This document shows positions 34,074 to 41,797 of a stretch of DNA of 64,000 nucleotides, piece after piece. Under the pieces are notes generated by a model. That model was not told the origin of the DNA, made no database searches, and saw nothing but the letters and a program-made list of their open reading frames with translations. How positions within the stretch are numbered: the stretch's first letter is position 1; each line of letters opens with the position of its first letter. This DNA comes from JBHIKY01 sp042139015 (lineage in GTDB: Bacteria; Bacillota; Bacilli; Bacillales; Marinococcaceae): positions 62,001 to 126,000 of the forward strand of contig NZ_JBHIKY010000009.1 in NCBI RefSeq assembly GCF_042139015.1, given 5' to 3'. The position numbers were made by a program, and so were the translations under genes.

Positions 34074-35162
34074 ATGGCTAAGAAATTAATAGGTTTACTT
34101 ATGGCAGCAATGCTGGTATTCGTTCTCGCTGCTTGCGGCGGCGGAGACGACAGTGAAGAAGAAAATGGCGGCGAAAATGACAGCGCTTCCGGATCTGGTG
34201 AAGAAGAAGGCGGCGAAGCAGAAAACAGCGGCGATGCCAAAACGATCCGCGCCGGAATTGGTCTAAATAATGAGCATCCACAATATATGGGTCTTGAGCG
34301 TTTTAAAGAGATTGTTGAAGAAGAAAGCGGCGGAAGCCTTGAAGTAGAGCTCTACCACAGCGGTCAGCTTGGTGACGACCGTTCGATGATGGAATCACTT
34401 CAGCTCGGCTCTCAGGAAGTCACTGTGCCTTCCACAGCTCCAATTGCAAACTTCGTACCTGAATATACAGTGTTTGATTTCCCTTTCCTATTTCCAACAG
34501 AGGAAGTAGCAGACGAAGTACTTGACGGGGAAGTTGGCACAAAGTTTCTTGACATGCTTGAGGATCAGCAAATGGTCGGCCTGGCATATTGGGAAAATGG
34601 ATTCCGTGATCTTTCAAATAGTGACAGGGAAGTAGCAACTGCTGAAGATATGAAGGGACTCTCTATCCGTACGATGGAAAATGACCTTCACATTGATGCT
34701 TTCCGTGAGCTTGGCGCCAACCCTACCCCGATGGCATTTACTGAGCTGTTTACAGCTCTGCAGCAGGGAACGGTTGACGGCCAGGAAAACCCAATGTCTA
34801 CGATTTATCTTGAAGGGTTTGCTGAAGTTCAGGATTACGTTTCTACAACACGCCACGTATACAGCCCGTTCGTATTTATGATGAGCAAACAGTTCTATGA
34901 TGGACTTTCCGGCGAAGAGCAGACGATTGTAGAAGAAGCAGCAATCGAAGCTGGAGAATATCAGCGGGAAGAAAACCGTTCAGCAAATGAAGAATATGTT
35001 CAGGGACTTGAAGATGAGGGTGTTACAATTACCGAGGTATCAGAGGAAGATCGTGAAGAAATGGCAGAAATCGTTCAACCTGTCATTGACGAATATGCAT
35101 CTGAAATCGGTGAAGACACCGTACAGGAAGTGTATGACGCAGTAGAAGCTGCCCAGGAGTAG
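34074..35162 (+). CDS. dctP: TRAP transporter solute-binding lipoprotein DctP (copy 1)
   Basis: A 362-residue exported receptor with signal peptide and lipobox VLAAC (Cys about residue 21) followed by a long Glu/Ser/Gly linker. The DctP fold begins TIRAGIGLNNEHPQYMGLERFKEIVEE. LYHSGQLGDDRSMMESLQLGSQEVTVPSTAP, YWENGFRDLSN and the ligand-Arg motif KGLSIRTMENDLHIDAFRELGANPTPMAFTELFTALQQGTVDGQENP follow. The RTMEN and NPTPMA segments are typical of C4-dicarboxylate/sugar-acid TRAP receptors. Context points to gluconate or a related acid. A paralogue of similar length is at 55783. Confidence 0.93.
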   Translation: MAKKLIGLLMAAMLVFVLAACGGGDDSEEENGGENDSASGSGEEEGGEAENSGDAKTIRAGIGLNNEHPQYMGLERFKEIVEEESGGSLEVELYHSGQLGDDRSMMESLQLGSQEVTVPSTAPIANFVPEYTVFDFPFLFPTEEVADEVLDGEVGTKFLDMLEDQQMVGLAYWENGFRDLSNSDREVATAEDMKGLSIRTMENDLHIDAFRELGANPTPMAFTELFTALQQGTVDGQENPMSTIYLEGFAEVQDYVSTTRHVYSPFVFMMSKQFYDGLSGEEQTIVEEAAIEAGEYQREENRSANEEYVQGLEDEGVTITEVSEEDREEMAEIVQPVIDEYASEIGEDTVQEVYDAVEAAQE

Positions 35163-35175
35163 TTTATGAGGAGGG

Positions 35176-35216
35176 CGGGGCCGGTCCAGAGCATTAAGCT
35201 GCTCCGGCCGGTCCTG
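35176..35216 (+). terminator. imperfect hairpin after dctP
   Basis: GGGCCGGTCCAGAGCA can pair imperfectly with TGCTCCGGCCGGTCC, followed by TGCTTTTTCT. It lies between dctP and the HPr-like gene and could give the receptor message a higher level than downstream genes. Confidence 0.55.
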
Positions 35217-35263
35217 CTTTTTCTATATAACCGTGGTGCAATTATAGAAAGGACGGATGAGCA

Positions 35264-35512
35264 GTGAAAAAAGAAATTATTATCCAAATCAGTGAAAATC
35301 AAACAATTACGGAGCTCAGTCAATTACTGCACCCCTATCAAGCAGAAATTTACCTGGAAAAGAAGGATGGCTCCCATATTATAGAAGTGAATTTAAAAAG
35401 CTTTCTCGGCTTAATTACGATGAGACTTCAAAACGGCGATAGAGTCAATGTACGCACCGAAGGAAAAGATGCAGAAAATGCACTTGAAGCGGTTGTGGAA
35501 TATCTAACATAA
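35264..35512 (+). CDS. HPr/Crh-like protein without the phosphocarrier His
   Basis: An 82-residue protein with the HPr fold. The second half, VNLKSFLGLITMRLQNGDRVNV, aligns clearly with HPr around the regulatory Ser; that Ser is at residue 46 here, as in HPr and Crh. The usual GIHARPA segment with His15 is absent: the region reads SENQTITELSQLL and is about three residues shorter. It therefore cannot pass PEP-derived phosphate but could be phosphorylated on Ser46 by HPr kinase, like Crh, which helps CcpA. It is encoded between dctP and dctQM, starting at GTG after AAAGGACGG. A regulatory role for sugar-acid uptake or catabolite repression is inference. Confidence 0.75.
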   Translation: MKKEIIIQISENQTITELSQLLHPYQAEIYLEKKDGSHIIEVNLKSFLGLITMRLQNGDRVNVRTEGKDAENALEAVVEYLT

Positions 35513-35590
35513 TGTCGAAGCCTGTAAAAAAGAAGATTGACCTACTATGAAACATGTATTATTATGATTTATAGTAAATAACAAAACTTG

Positions 35591-35607
35591 ATTTTATAAT
35601 GTAAAAC
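35591..35607. promoter_or_regulatory. sugar-acid regulon box upstream of dctQM
   Basis: ATTTTATAATGTAAAAC matches the palindrome found in front of the other sugar-acid operons. It is 91 bases before the dctQ start and shows that dctQM can have a promoter separate from dctP. Confidence 0.65.
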
Positions 35608-35659
35608 AAAAATTGTTTTATGTAGTATTGCAGATAAGAAATTAGTATTTTTTCCAATT

Positions 35660-35674
35660 ATGTAAGCGGTTCAA
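35660..35674. promoter_or_regulatory. cre-like site upstream of dctQM
   Basis: ATGTAAGCGGTTCAA fits the Bacillus CcpA consensus WTGNAANCGNWNNCW with one mismatch, 24 bases before dctQ, in a roadblock position. Confidence 0.45.
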
Positions 35675-35697
35675 TGAATGTAAGGTGGTGAGGAGAA

Positions 35698-36273
35698 ATG
35701 AAAGCAGTTAAATACCTCGATGATCATTTAGAAGAAGTTCTGCTGGTTTTATTTACTCTGGTCATGGTTGTTGTCATTTCCCTGCAGGTATTTATGAGGT
35801 ACGTGCTCGGCAGTTCATTATCCTGGTCAGAGGAGCTTGCACGTTATTGCTTTATTTGGCTTGTCTATATCGGCATCAGCTATGGTGTAAAAAAACAAAG
35901 ACACATAAAAGTAGATGTGCTGCTTGTGCTTTTGAAAGAACGCGGCAAAATTATTCTCGGCTTAATTGCTAATTTATTATTTCTTGGCTTTGCCATTTTT
36001 GTTATTTTTGTCGGGTACGGCGTCGTAGAACAACAGATGGGATTCGGACAAACGTCACCGTCACTCAAGGTACCGATGAGTCTTGTATATGCGGCAACGC
36101 CGGTCGGCATGGCATTAACCTCTTTCCGGATTATTCAGCAGATGATCAAGCAGGTTCTTGCATTAATGGGTAAAAGAGAGTTCAAAGTAAAAACAGAAAT
36201 GGATGAGGTTCTCGAATCCGGGGAAGTTCAGGAAAATCTTAAAGCCAGCGGTGTAGAGGTAAAATCAAAATAA
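35698..36273 (+). CDS. dctQ: TRAP transporter small permease DctQ
   Basis: A 191-residue membrane protein with four spans (about residues 14-34, 48-66, 88-110, 130-150). The DctQ pattern is seen in VVVISLQVFMRYVLGSSLSWSEELARYCFIWLVYIGISYGVKKQRHI, where the RYxxxxSxxWxEExxR run marks the family. A longer than usual charged C-terminal tail follows. It pairs with DctM, 30 bases downstream. Confidence 0.92.
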   Translation: MKAVKYLDDHLEEVLLVLFTLVMVVVISLQVFMRYVLGSSLSWSEELARYCFIWLVYIGISYGVKKQRHIKVDVLLVLLKERGKIILGLIANLLFLGFAIFVIFVGYGVVEQQMGFGQTSPSLKVPMSLVYAATPVGMALTSFRIIQQMIKQVLALMGKREFKVKTEMDEVLESGEVQENLKASGVEVKSK

Positions 36274-36303
36274 GCTGGCAGGCTGAGAGGAGGAAGTTGG
36301 ATT

Positions 36304-37584
36304 ATGACTGCTGCAGTATTATTCGGAAGCTTTGCATTTTTTCTATTACTTAGTGTTCCCATCGGTATCGCGCTTGGTCTGGCAACACTTTTTTCCATTG
36401 TTTACTCTGGCTCCCTGCCGGTTGAATTTCTGGCGCAGGGGCTCGTTACTTCCGTAGATTCATTCCCGCTGATGGCTGTTCCGTTTTTTATTCTCGCGGG
36501 GGAAATCATGGGAAAAGGCGGAGTATCAGACCGGTTATTCCGGGTTGCAAATGCCATTGTCGGTAATAAAACCGGCGGATTTGCGATCGCAACGATCATT
36601 ACTTGTATGTTTTTTGCGGCTATTTCGGGCTCTGCACCGGCAACGGTTGCAGCAATCGGGGGCATTATGATACCGGCGATGGTGCGACAGGGCTATGATA
36701 AGCGGTTTGCTACAGCTACCGTGGCAGCTGCAGGTTCACTCGGGGTTATCATTCCGCCGAGTATTCCGATGGTTATTTATGGTGTAACAGGAAGTACTTC
36801 CATTGGAGATCTATTTATCGCAGGTATCGTCCCAGGTATTATCGTGGCACTTGGACTTATTGCTTACGCGTATATTCATTCTAAGAAAAATGGCTACAAA
36901 GGAATGAATGAAAAAACAACCTTAAAAGGAATCGGTAAAGCACTGTGGGAAGCAAAATGGGCCATGCTCATCCCGGTTATCATTCTCGGTGGTATTTACG
37001 GCGGTATTTTCACGCCGACGGAAGCTGCGGTCATTGCGGTAGTGTACGGTTTGTTTGCCGGAGTGATCTTTTACAAAGAGCTTAAAATCAGAGATCTGCC
37101 AAAGGTATTCGGAGATGCAGCGCTTACTACAGCCACTGTGCTTATCATTGTCGGTACTGCTACGGCATTCGGAAGACTCCTGACGATCGAACAAATTCCG
37201 AATCAGGTCGCAAGCTTTATGATCTCTATTTCGGAAAATCCGATCGTCATTATCTTGCTGATTACAGTGCTGCTGCTGATCGTTGGCTGCTTCATGGACA
37301 CGCTGGCGGCTATTATTATTCTGACGCCAATTCTGCTTCCGATCGCAACCCAGCTTGGCTATGATCCGATTCACTTTGGTATTATCATGATTGTCAACCT
37401 TGCTATTGGGTTTATCACTCCGCCGCTGGGTGTAAATCTATTTGTCGGGTCAGGTATCTCAGGGTTATCGATAGAAGCACTGTCTAAAGCGGTGATTCCT
37501 TATTTCATCGCGATGTTAATTACGTTGTTTATTATTATCTTTTTACCACAGATCTCTCTGTACCTGCTCGAATTTAAACAATAA
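36304..37584 (+). CDS. dctM: TRAP transporter large permease DctM
   Basis: A 426-residue permease of about twelve spans. Signatures are LMAVPFFILAGEIMGKGGVSDRLF (about residues 56-79), CMFFAAISGSAPATVAAIGGIMIPAMVRQGYD and GSLGVIIPPSIPMVIYG, the two Ser/Pro-rich re-entrant parts that bind Na+ and substrate. TPTEAAVIAVVYG and the C-terminal NLAIGFITPPLGVNLFVGSGISG complete the family pattern. It is the only DctM in the window although two DctP receptors exist. Confidence 0.94.
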   Translation: MTAAVLFGSFAFFLLLSVPIGIALGLATLFSIVYSGSLPVEFLAQGLVTSVDSFPLMAVPFFILAGEIMGKGGVSDRLFRVANAIVGNKTGGFAIATIITCMFFAAISGSAPATVAAIGGIMIPAMVRQGYDKRFATATVAAAGSLGVIIPPSIPMVIYGVTGSTSIGDLFIAGIVPGIIVALGLIAYAYIHSKKNGYKGMNEKTTLKGIGKALWEAKWAMLIPVIILGGIYGGIFTPTEAAVIAVVYGLFAGVIFYKELKIRDLPKVFGDAALTTATVLIIVGTATAFGRLLTIEQIPNQVASFMISISENPIVIILLITVLLLIVGCFMDTLAAIIILTPILLPIATQLGYDPIHFGIIMIVNLAIGFITPPLGVNLFVGSGISGLSIEALSKAVIPYFIAMLITLFIIIFLPQISLYLLEFKQ

Positions 37585-37620
37585 GAAGCAGTGTGCGTCC
37601 TAAACGGTGTGACCAACTTA

Positions 37621-37651
37621 TTGATACAGCACTTCCTGGGGGCTGTATCAA
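37621..37651 (+). terminator. hairpin after dctM
   Basis: TTGATACAGC and GCTGTATCAA are perfect 10-base arms 36 bases after the dctM stop, followed by AAGTCTTTTC. The phrase GGGGCTGTATCAAAAG recurs at 38218 and, inverted, near 38430. Confidence 0.6.
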
Positions 37652-37711
37652 AAGTCTTTTCAAAAAATTTTAGTCCTCACTTTGGTGGTTAAAATCACAC
37701 CAAAACAAGTT

Positions 37712-37742
37712 ATCCCGTACCACTTTTATAGTGATACGGGAT
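37712..37742 (+). terminator. second terminator in the dctM downstream gap
   Basis: ATCCCGTA-c-CAC and GTG-a-TACGGGAT pair with one mismatch around a TTTTATA loop, followed by TATTTTTG. Confidence 0.65.
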
Positions 37743-37829
37743 TATTTTTGGGATGAAGTTAATAGATTATCTTCTTTCGATACAGTTTATTTTTAATGAT
37801 TAGAAAGTTTTTGTTGATTTCATCCCTGC

Positions 37830-38130
37830 AGGCGGACGCTTTCCGCGGGGCTTGTCTTCAACTAATTCTGTCTCAGCAAAGCTTCGCCAGAATGGATTTT
37901 CAGACTGCGCTGATCCCAACGGAGTCGCCGCCTTCTGTTCTTTTGAATTAAGTCATTTGCGTAGTCAAAATGCGAGACTCCTGGTCGATGAAAACCGCCA
38001 CGTTCTTGGGCTGGTGCGGACAGGAGAGCCGTACTTTGATTTAAAACCTCTCTTTTTCGGCCAATAGCGGCACGAGTGTCCGGAGAACCTGTCCTGGCTG
38101 CCCGGAATACTTTTTCGCTAAGAAACCGCA
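37830..38130. repeat. cluster of dispersed repeats A and B
   Basis: The gap 37585-38459 contains no gene. An inverted family A copy (37830-37940) holds GCGGACGCTTTCCGCGGGGC and ends GGAGTCGCCGCCTTCTGTTC. A forward partial A copy (37960-38015) has GACTCCTG followed by a diverged hairpin half-module, GTCGATGAAAACCGCCACGT. A family B copy (38016-38130) begins TGCGGACAGGAGAGCCG and is joined directly to it. The chimeric joins suggest repeated insertion or recombination. Confidence 0.55.
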
Positions 38131-38217
38131 CGCTGCGGGCAGGAGGAAGCTTTCCACGAAAAGCGTTTCAACTGCCAAATGAGTCCAATGGAGTACAAAT
38201 GTTGATCACAACAAAGA

Positions 38218-38237
38218 GGGGCTGTATCAAAAGCCCC
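38218..38237 (+). terminator. terminator-like hairpin in the repeat region
   Basis: GGGGCT and AGCCCC around GTATCAAA, followed by TTTTT. It repeats the GGGGCTGTATCAAAAG phrase of the dctM terminator and follows no gene. Confidence 0.6.
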
Positions 38238-38283
38238 TTTTTATAGAAAAAGTAGTATCCTAAATAGAAGATAGCAGGGGACA

Positions 38284-38395
38284 AGTCCGAAGACTCCTGT
38301 GGGAAGAGCAGCGGCTGAAGATCCGCCGGGCGCGGGTTTCGCCCGGTTAGCTGAAGCGCTGCCCACGGAAAGTGAAGGACTTGTCCAATGCTTTT
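38284..38395 (+). repeat. family A repeat without the hairpin module
   Basis: AAGTCCGAAGACTCCTGTGG leads into GC-rich internal arms (CCGGGCG ... CGCCCGG) and closes with CCACGGAAAGTGAAGGACTTG, complementary to the left end. Here GACTCCTG runs straight on as TGGGAAGAGC, showing the uninterrupted form of the site that carries the module elsewhere. Confidence 0.6.
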
Positions 38396-38404
38396 TTACC
38401 ATGC

Positions 38405-38438
38405 AAAAAGGGGCGAGTATCAATTATGATACAGCCCC
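38405..38438 (-). terminator. terminator of the xylonate dehydratase gene
   Basis: Read leftward, GGGGCTGTATCA and TGATACTCGCCCC form a stem followed by TTTTTGC, 20 bases after the gene's stop codon. Confidence 0.75.
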
Positions 38439-38459
38439 TTGCTCTTACAACAATAGAAT

Positions 38460-40442
38460 CTATGATTTCTGCTCAGCCATCGCTTTCTTACCAGCTTCAA
38501 GCACTTCGATAATTCGATCCGTGTCATACACACTTCCACGCCATGTGCCGCCGCTTACTTCCTGCAGCGCCGCCCACAGCCGAGTATCGTCAGGAAGGTC
38601 GTCATCGGGTGCCATCGCGGAATGGCTGCTTCGTCTCATTAGTTCAAGTTTTCCCTCTTCAGGAGATAGTTCATTTTCCTTCGTTCCGACAAAATGGATA
38701 TGTCCCTCCAGCGCTCGTGTGTCCACACGTACATCAACAACATCCCCATCCTGAAGCTTTCCAATCGGTCCGCCTGCCAGACCCTCTGGTCCTATATGAC
38801 CGAAGCAGGCTCCCGTAGAAACACCGGAAAATCTAGCATCGGTTAAAAGGGTTACATATTTTCCGTACGATAGGTGCTTCAATGCGGAGGTGAGCTGATA
38901 TGTCTCCTCCATTCCCGTGCCTAACGGGCCGCGGCCGGTCACTGCCATTATGTCACCCTTTTTAATCGTGCCATCCTTAATGGCGCGTATTGCCGCTCTT
39001 TCTGTCGTAAAGACCTTCACGTTCCCACGGTGGTGATAGATTCCATTTTCATCAAGCACAGAAGGGTCGATGGAGGTAGATTTTATCACCGCTCCTTCCG
39101 GGGCTAAATTGCCGATTGGAAACGTCACCGTAGACGTTAAGCCGCGTTCAGCTGCCCGTTCCGGTGTCATAATGACTTCATCCGCGTCTACATTATCTTC
39201 CTCGAGAAGCCGCTGCTTCATCATCTTTCTGCGATCAGAGGCTTCCCACCAATCCAGTACCTCACCTAATGTCTGTCCGGTTACTGTCTTCACTGATTCA
39301 TCCAGCAGATTTAAATGCCTGATCCGCAGCATAACCTCAGGTACACCGCCTGCTAAATAAACCTGGACCGTCGGGTGGTGAACCGGCCCATTTGGAAGGA
39401 CACTGACAAGACGGGGCACAGTTTTATTGATTTCGCTCCAATCCTCTACGGATGGAATGGAAAGGCGTGCTGCATGGGCAATCGCTGGAATATGAAGCAA
39501 TAGATTGGTAGATCCGCCGAAGGCGGCGTGAATAATCATGGCGTTGCGGACTGCTCCGTCAGTTAATATATCCTTCGTCGTTGTTCCCTCTTCCTCCAGC
39601 TTCATCGCAGCGCGGGCAGACTGTCTTGCCATGTCTTTCCAGATTTCCTGGCCGGATGGAGCAAGAGCGGAATGAGGAACAGACAGTCCCATCGCTTCTC
39701 CTACGACCTGAGCAGTCGCAGCCGTTCCGAGGAACTGACAGCCGCCGCCCGGAGTAGCACAGGCGCGGCAGCCGAGCTCCGCAGCTTCTTCCATAGTCAA
39801 TTCATCGTTGGAATAGCGTGCTCCGATAGTTTGTACCTTTCCGGCATCTTCGCCTCTGGCCGGCGGCAGAGTGACACCGCCCGGAACGACAACCGTCGGG
39901 AGATTGTGCATAGAAGCAAGTGCGATCATCATTGCAGGAAGTCCTTTATCACACGTCGCAATTCCGACGACTGCCTTTCTTGTCGGCAGTGAGCGGATCA
40001 GGCGCCGGTACACCATCGCTGCATCATTTCGATACGGAAAGGAATCAAACATTCCAGTTGTTCCCTGCGAACGGCCGTCACACGGATCACTAACATAACC
40101 TGCGAACGGAATCCCGCCGAAATGACTGATTTCCTCCGCAGCCTCTTTCATTAGTAAGCCGACTTCCCAATGGCCGGTATGATATCCGAGTGCAATCGGT
40201 TCGCCATCTTCTCCTCTCATGCCGCCCTGTGTGCTTAATAGGAGAACCTGTTTTCCATTCAGCTTGCCGGGCTCCCAGCCCATTCCTACATTTTGGGAAA
40301 GACCGAACAGATTTCCGCTCGGAGAATTCTTGAGCATATTGCTGTCAAGGGGGAGTGAGCCCTCCGGACCCTCTGCTTTTGTCTGTATGTCATAGGCCCA
40401 TTTATGAAGGGGCTCCATTAATTCTTTCAATGAAGAATACAT
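38460..40442 (-). CDS. yjhG: xylonate dehydratase, YjhG/YagF family
   Basis: A 660-residue IlvD/Edd-type Fe-S dehydratase of the long YjhG/YagF branch, which turns D-xylonate into 2-keto-3-deoxyxylonate. Cluster cysteines lie in YVSDPCDGRSQGTTGMFDS (about residue 120), GIATCDKGLPAMMIA and CATPGGGCQFLGTA. HAAFGGSTNLLLHIPAIAH, NGPVHHPTVQVYLAGGVPEV and DARFSGVSTGACFGH match Escherichia coli YjhG almost throughout. It starts at ATG after AGGAGGTTATT and is divergent from dgoD, sharing a control region with a cre-like site and the regulon box. It is monocistronic with a terminator. Confidence 0.95.
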   Translation of the reverse strand: MYSSLKELMEPLHKWAYDIQTKAEGPEGSLPLDSNMLKNSPSGNLFGLSQNVGMGWEPGKLNGKQVLLLSTQGGMRGEDGEPIALGYHTGHWEVGLLMKEAAEEISHFGGIPFAGYVSDPCDGRSQGTTGMFDSFPYRNDAAMVYRRLIRSLPTRKAVVGIATCDKGLPAMMIALASMHNLPTVVVPGGVTLPPARGEDAGKVQTIGARYSNDELTMEEAAELGCRACATPGGGCQFLGTAATAQVVGEAMGLSVPHSALAPSGQEIWKDMARQSARAAMKLEEEGTTTKDILTDGAVRNAMIIHAAFGGSTNLLLHIPAIAHAARLSIPSVEDWSEINKTVPRLVSVLPNGPVHHPTVQVYLAGGVPEVMLRIRHLNLLDESVKTVTGQTLGEVLDWWEASDRRKMMKQRLLEEDNVDADEVIMTPERAAERGLTSTVTFPIGNLAPEGAVIKSTSIDPSVLDENGIYHHRGNVKVFTTERAAIRAIKDGTIKKGDIMAVTGRGPLGTGMEETYQLTSALKHLSYGKYVTLLTDARFSGVSTGACFGHIGPEGLAGGPIGKLQDGDVVDVRVDTRALEGHIHFVGTKENELSPEEGKLELMRRSSHSAMAPDDDLPDDTRLWAALQEVSGGTWRGSVYDTDRIIEVLEAGKKAMAEQKS

Positions 40443-40493
40443 AATAACCTCCTAAAATTAATTGTAAAAAGATTAATTGGAAAAGATTGATTT

Positions 40494-40508
40494 TAAAAGC
40501 GGTTTCAT
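40494..40508. promoter_or_regulatory. cre-like site upstream of yjhG
   Basis: Read leftward the site is ATGAAACCGCTTTTA, which fits the CcpA consensus with one mismatch, about 52 bases before the yjhG start in the divergent yjhG/dgoD gap. Confidence 0.4.
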
Positions 40509-40565
40509 ATAAAATACAAATTAATAGTAATAGGAAATTTAATTTTTGTCAATTTAATAGAACTG

Positions 40566-40583
40566 AGTTTTATAATATAAAAC
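40566..40583. promoter_or_regulatory. regulon box upstream of dgoD, perfect palindrome
   Basis: AGTTTTATAATATAAAAC contains a perfect palindrome, TTTTATA-A-TATAAAA. It lies 17 bases before the dgoD start codon, overlapping the likely -10 region or transcription start, as expected for a repressor site. Confidence 0.75.
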
Positions 40584-40599
40584 AATACAGAGGAAATGG

Positions 40600-41757
40600 A
40601 TGAGGATAATGAAAATAACAAATTTAGAATGCTTTTTAGTCCCGCCGAGGTGGTGTTTTTTAAAAATTTCAACCGACGAAGGTATTGCAGGCTGGGGGGA
40701 GCCAGTTGTGGAAGGCCGTGCTGCAACCGTCAAAGCAGCAGTCGAAGAACTTAGTGATTATTTAATAGGAGAGAATCCGCTTCACATCGAAGATCACTGG
40801 AACAAAATGTACCGCAGCGGCTTTTACAGAGGCGGTCCTATCTTAATGAGTGCGATTGCAGGGGTAGACCAGGCTCTGTGGGATATCAAAGGTAAATATT
40901 ATAACGCACCCGTTTATGAATTAATGGGTGGCGCGTGCCGTGACTCTATTAAAGTATATTCCTGGATTGGCGGGGACCGTCCGAGCGACGTCGGAAAAGC
41001 AGCAAAAGCGGTCGCAGACACAGGATTTCAGGCCATTAAAATGAATGGCACCGAGGAAATGCAGTACATTGATTCGTATTCCAAAATAGATGAAGTGCTG
41101 GAAAGAGTAGCAGCGATTAGAGAAACAGCAGGCAGGAACATCGGAATCGGGATTGATTTTCACGGAAGAGTACATAAAGCAATGGCAAAGGTTCTCGTAA
41201 AGGAGCTGGAACCCTACCGGCCGATGTTCATTGAAGAGCCTGTCCTTGCCGAGAACAACGAGGCACTCCGCGAAGTGGCAGCGCAGACGTCAACCCCGAT
41301 AGCAACGGGCGAGAGAATGTACAGCCGCTGGGACTTTAAACCGCTGCTGGAGCAGGGATATGTGGACATTATCCAGCCGGATCTCTCTCATGCAGGCGGA
41401 ATCACAGAGTGTAAAAAGATTGCTTCCATGGCTGAAGCATACGATGTGGCTCTTGCTCCGCACTGCCCGCTCGGACCCATTGCACTTGCTTCGTGCCTGC
41501 AGGTGGACGCTACTTCCCATAACGCATTTATCCAGGAGCAGAGCCTTGGGATTCATTATAACAAAGGTAATGACATTCTGGATTATGTAAAAGACCGCAC
41601 AGTTTTTGAATACAAGGACGGGTACGTAACGCTCCCTAAAGGACCGGGTCTTGGAATTGATATTAATGAAGAGTACGTCCGGGAAAAAGCAAAGGAAGGG
41701 CATCAGTGGAAAAATCCAATCTGGCGCCATAAAGATGGAACGATTGCAGAGTGGTAA
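40600..41757 (+). CDS. dgoD: D-galactonate dehydratase
   Basis: A 385-residue enolase-superfamily dehydratase that makes 2-keto-3-deoxygalactonate. Metal ligands and catalytic residues lie in GIDFHGRVH (Asp and His), MFIEEPVLAE (Glu), ATGERMYSRWDF (Glu) and ALAPHCPLGPIALASC (His). The stretches PPRWCFLKI, YRSGFYRGGPILMSAIAGVDQALWDIKGK and HYNKGNDILDYV match E. coli DgoD closely, so specificity is well supported. AGAGGA is five bases before this ATG; another ATG nine bases on (MKITNL) equals the E. coli start. First gene of a seven-gene operon. Confidence 0.95.
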   Translation: MRIMKITNLECFLVPPRWCFLKISTDEGIAGWGEPVVEGRAATVKAAVEELSDYLIGENPLHIEDHWNKMYRSGFYRGGPILMSAIAGVDQALWDIKGKYYNAPVYELMGGACRDSIKVYSWIGGDRPSDVGKAAKAVADTGFQAIKMNGTEEMQYIDSYSKIDEVLERVAAIRETAGRNIGIGIDFHGRVHKAMAKVLVKELEPYRPMFIEEPVLAENNEALREVAAQTSTPIATGERMYSRWDFKPLLEQGYVDIIQPDLSHAGGITECKKIASMAEAYDVALAPHCPLGPIALASCLQVDATSHNAFIQEQSLGIHYNKGNDILDYVKDRTVFEYKDGYVTLPKGPGLGIDINEEYVREKAKEGHQWKNPIWRHKDGTIAEW

Positions 41758-41797
41758 ACTGCAGCTTTTCACAATACAAACGAGGTGACGAAACAAA

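Noticed and set aside
37642..38446. 805-bp element bounded by GGGGCTGTATC and its complement
   Set aside because: Each of these phrases is explained as part of a local terminator stem, and the interior is a patchwork of repeats A and B rather than one element.
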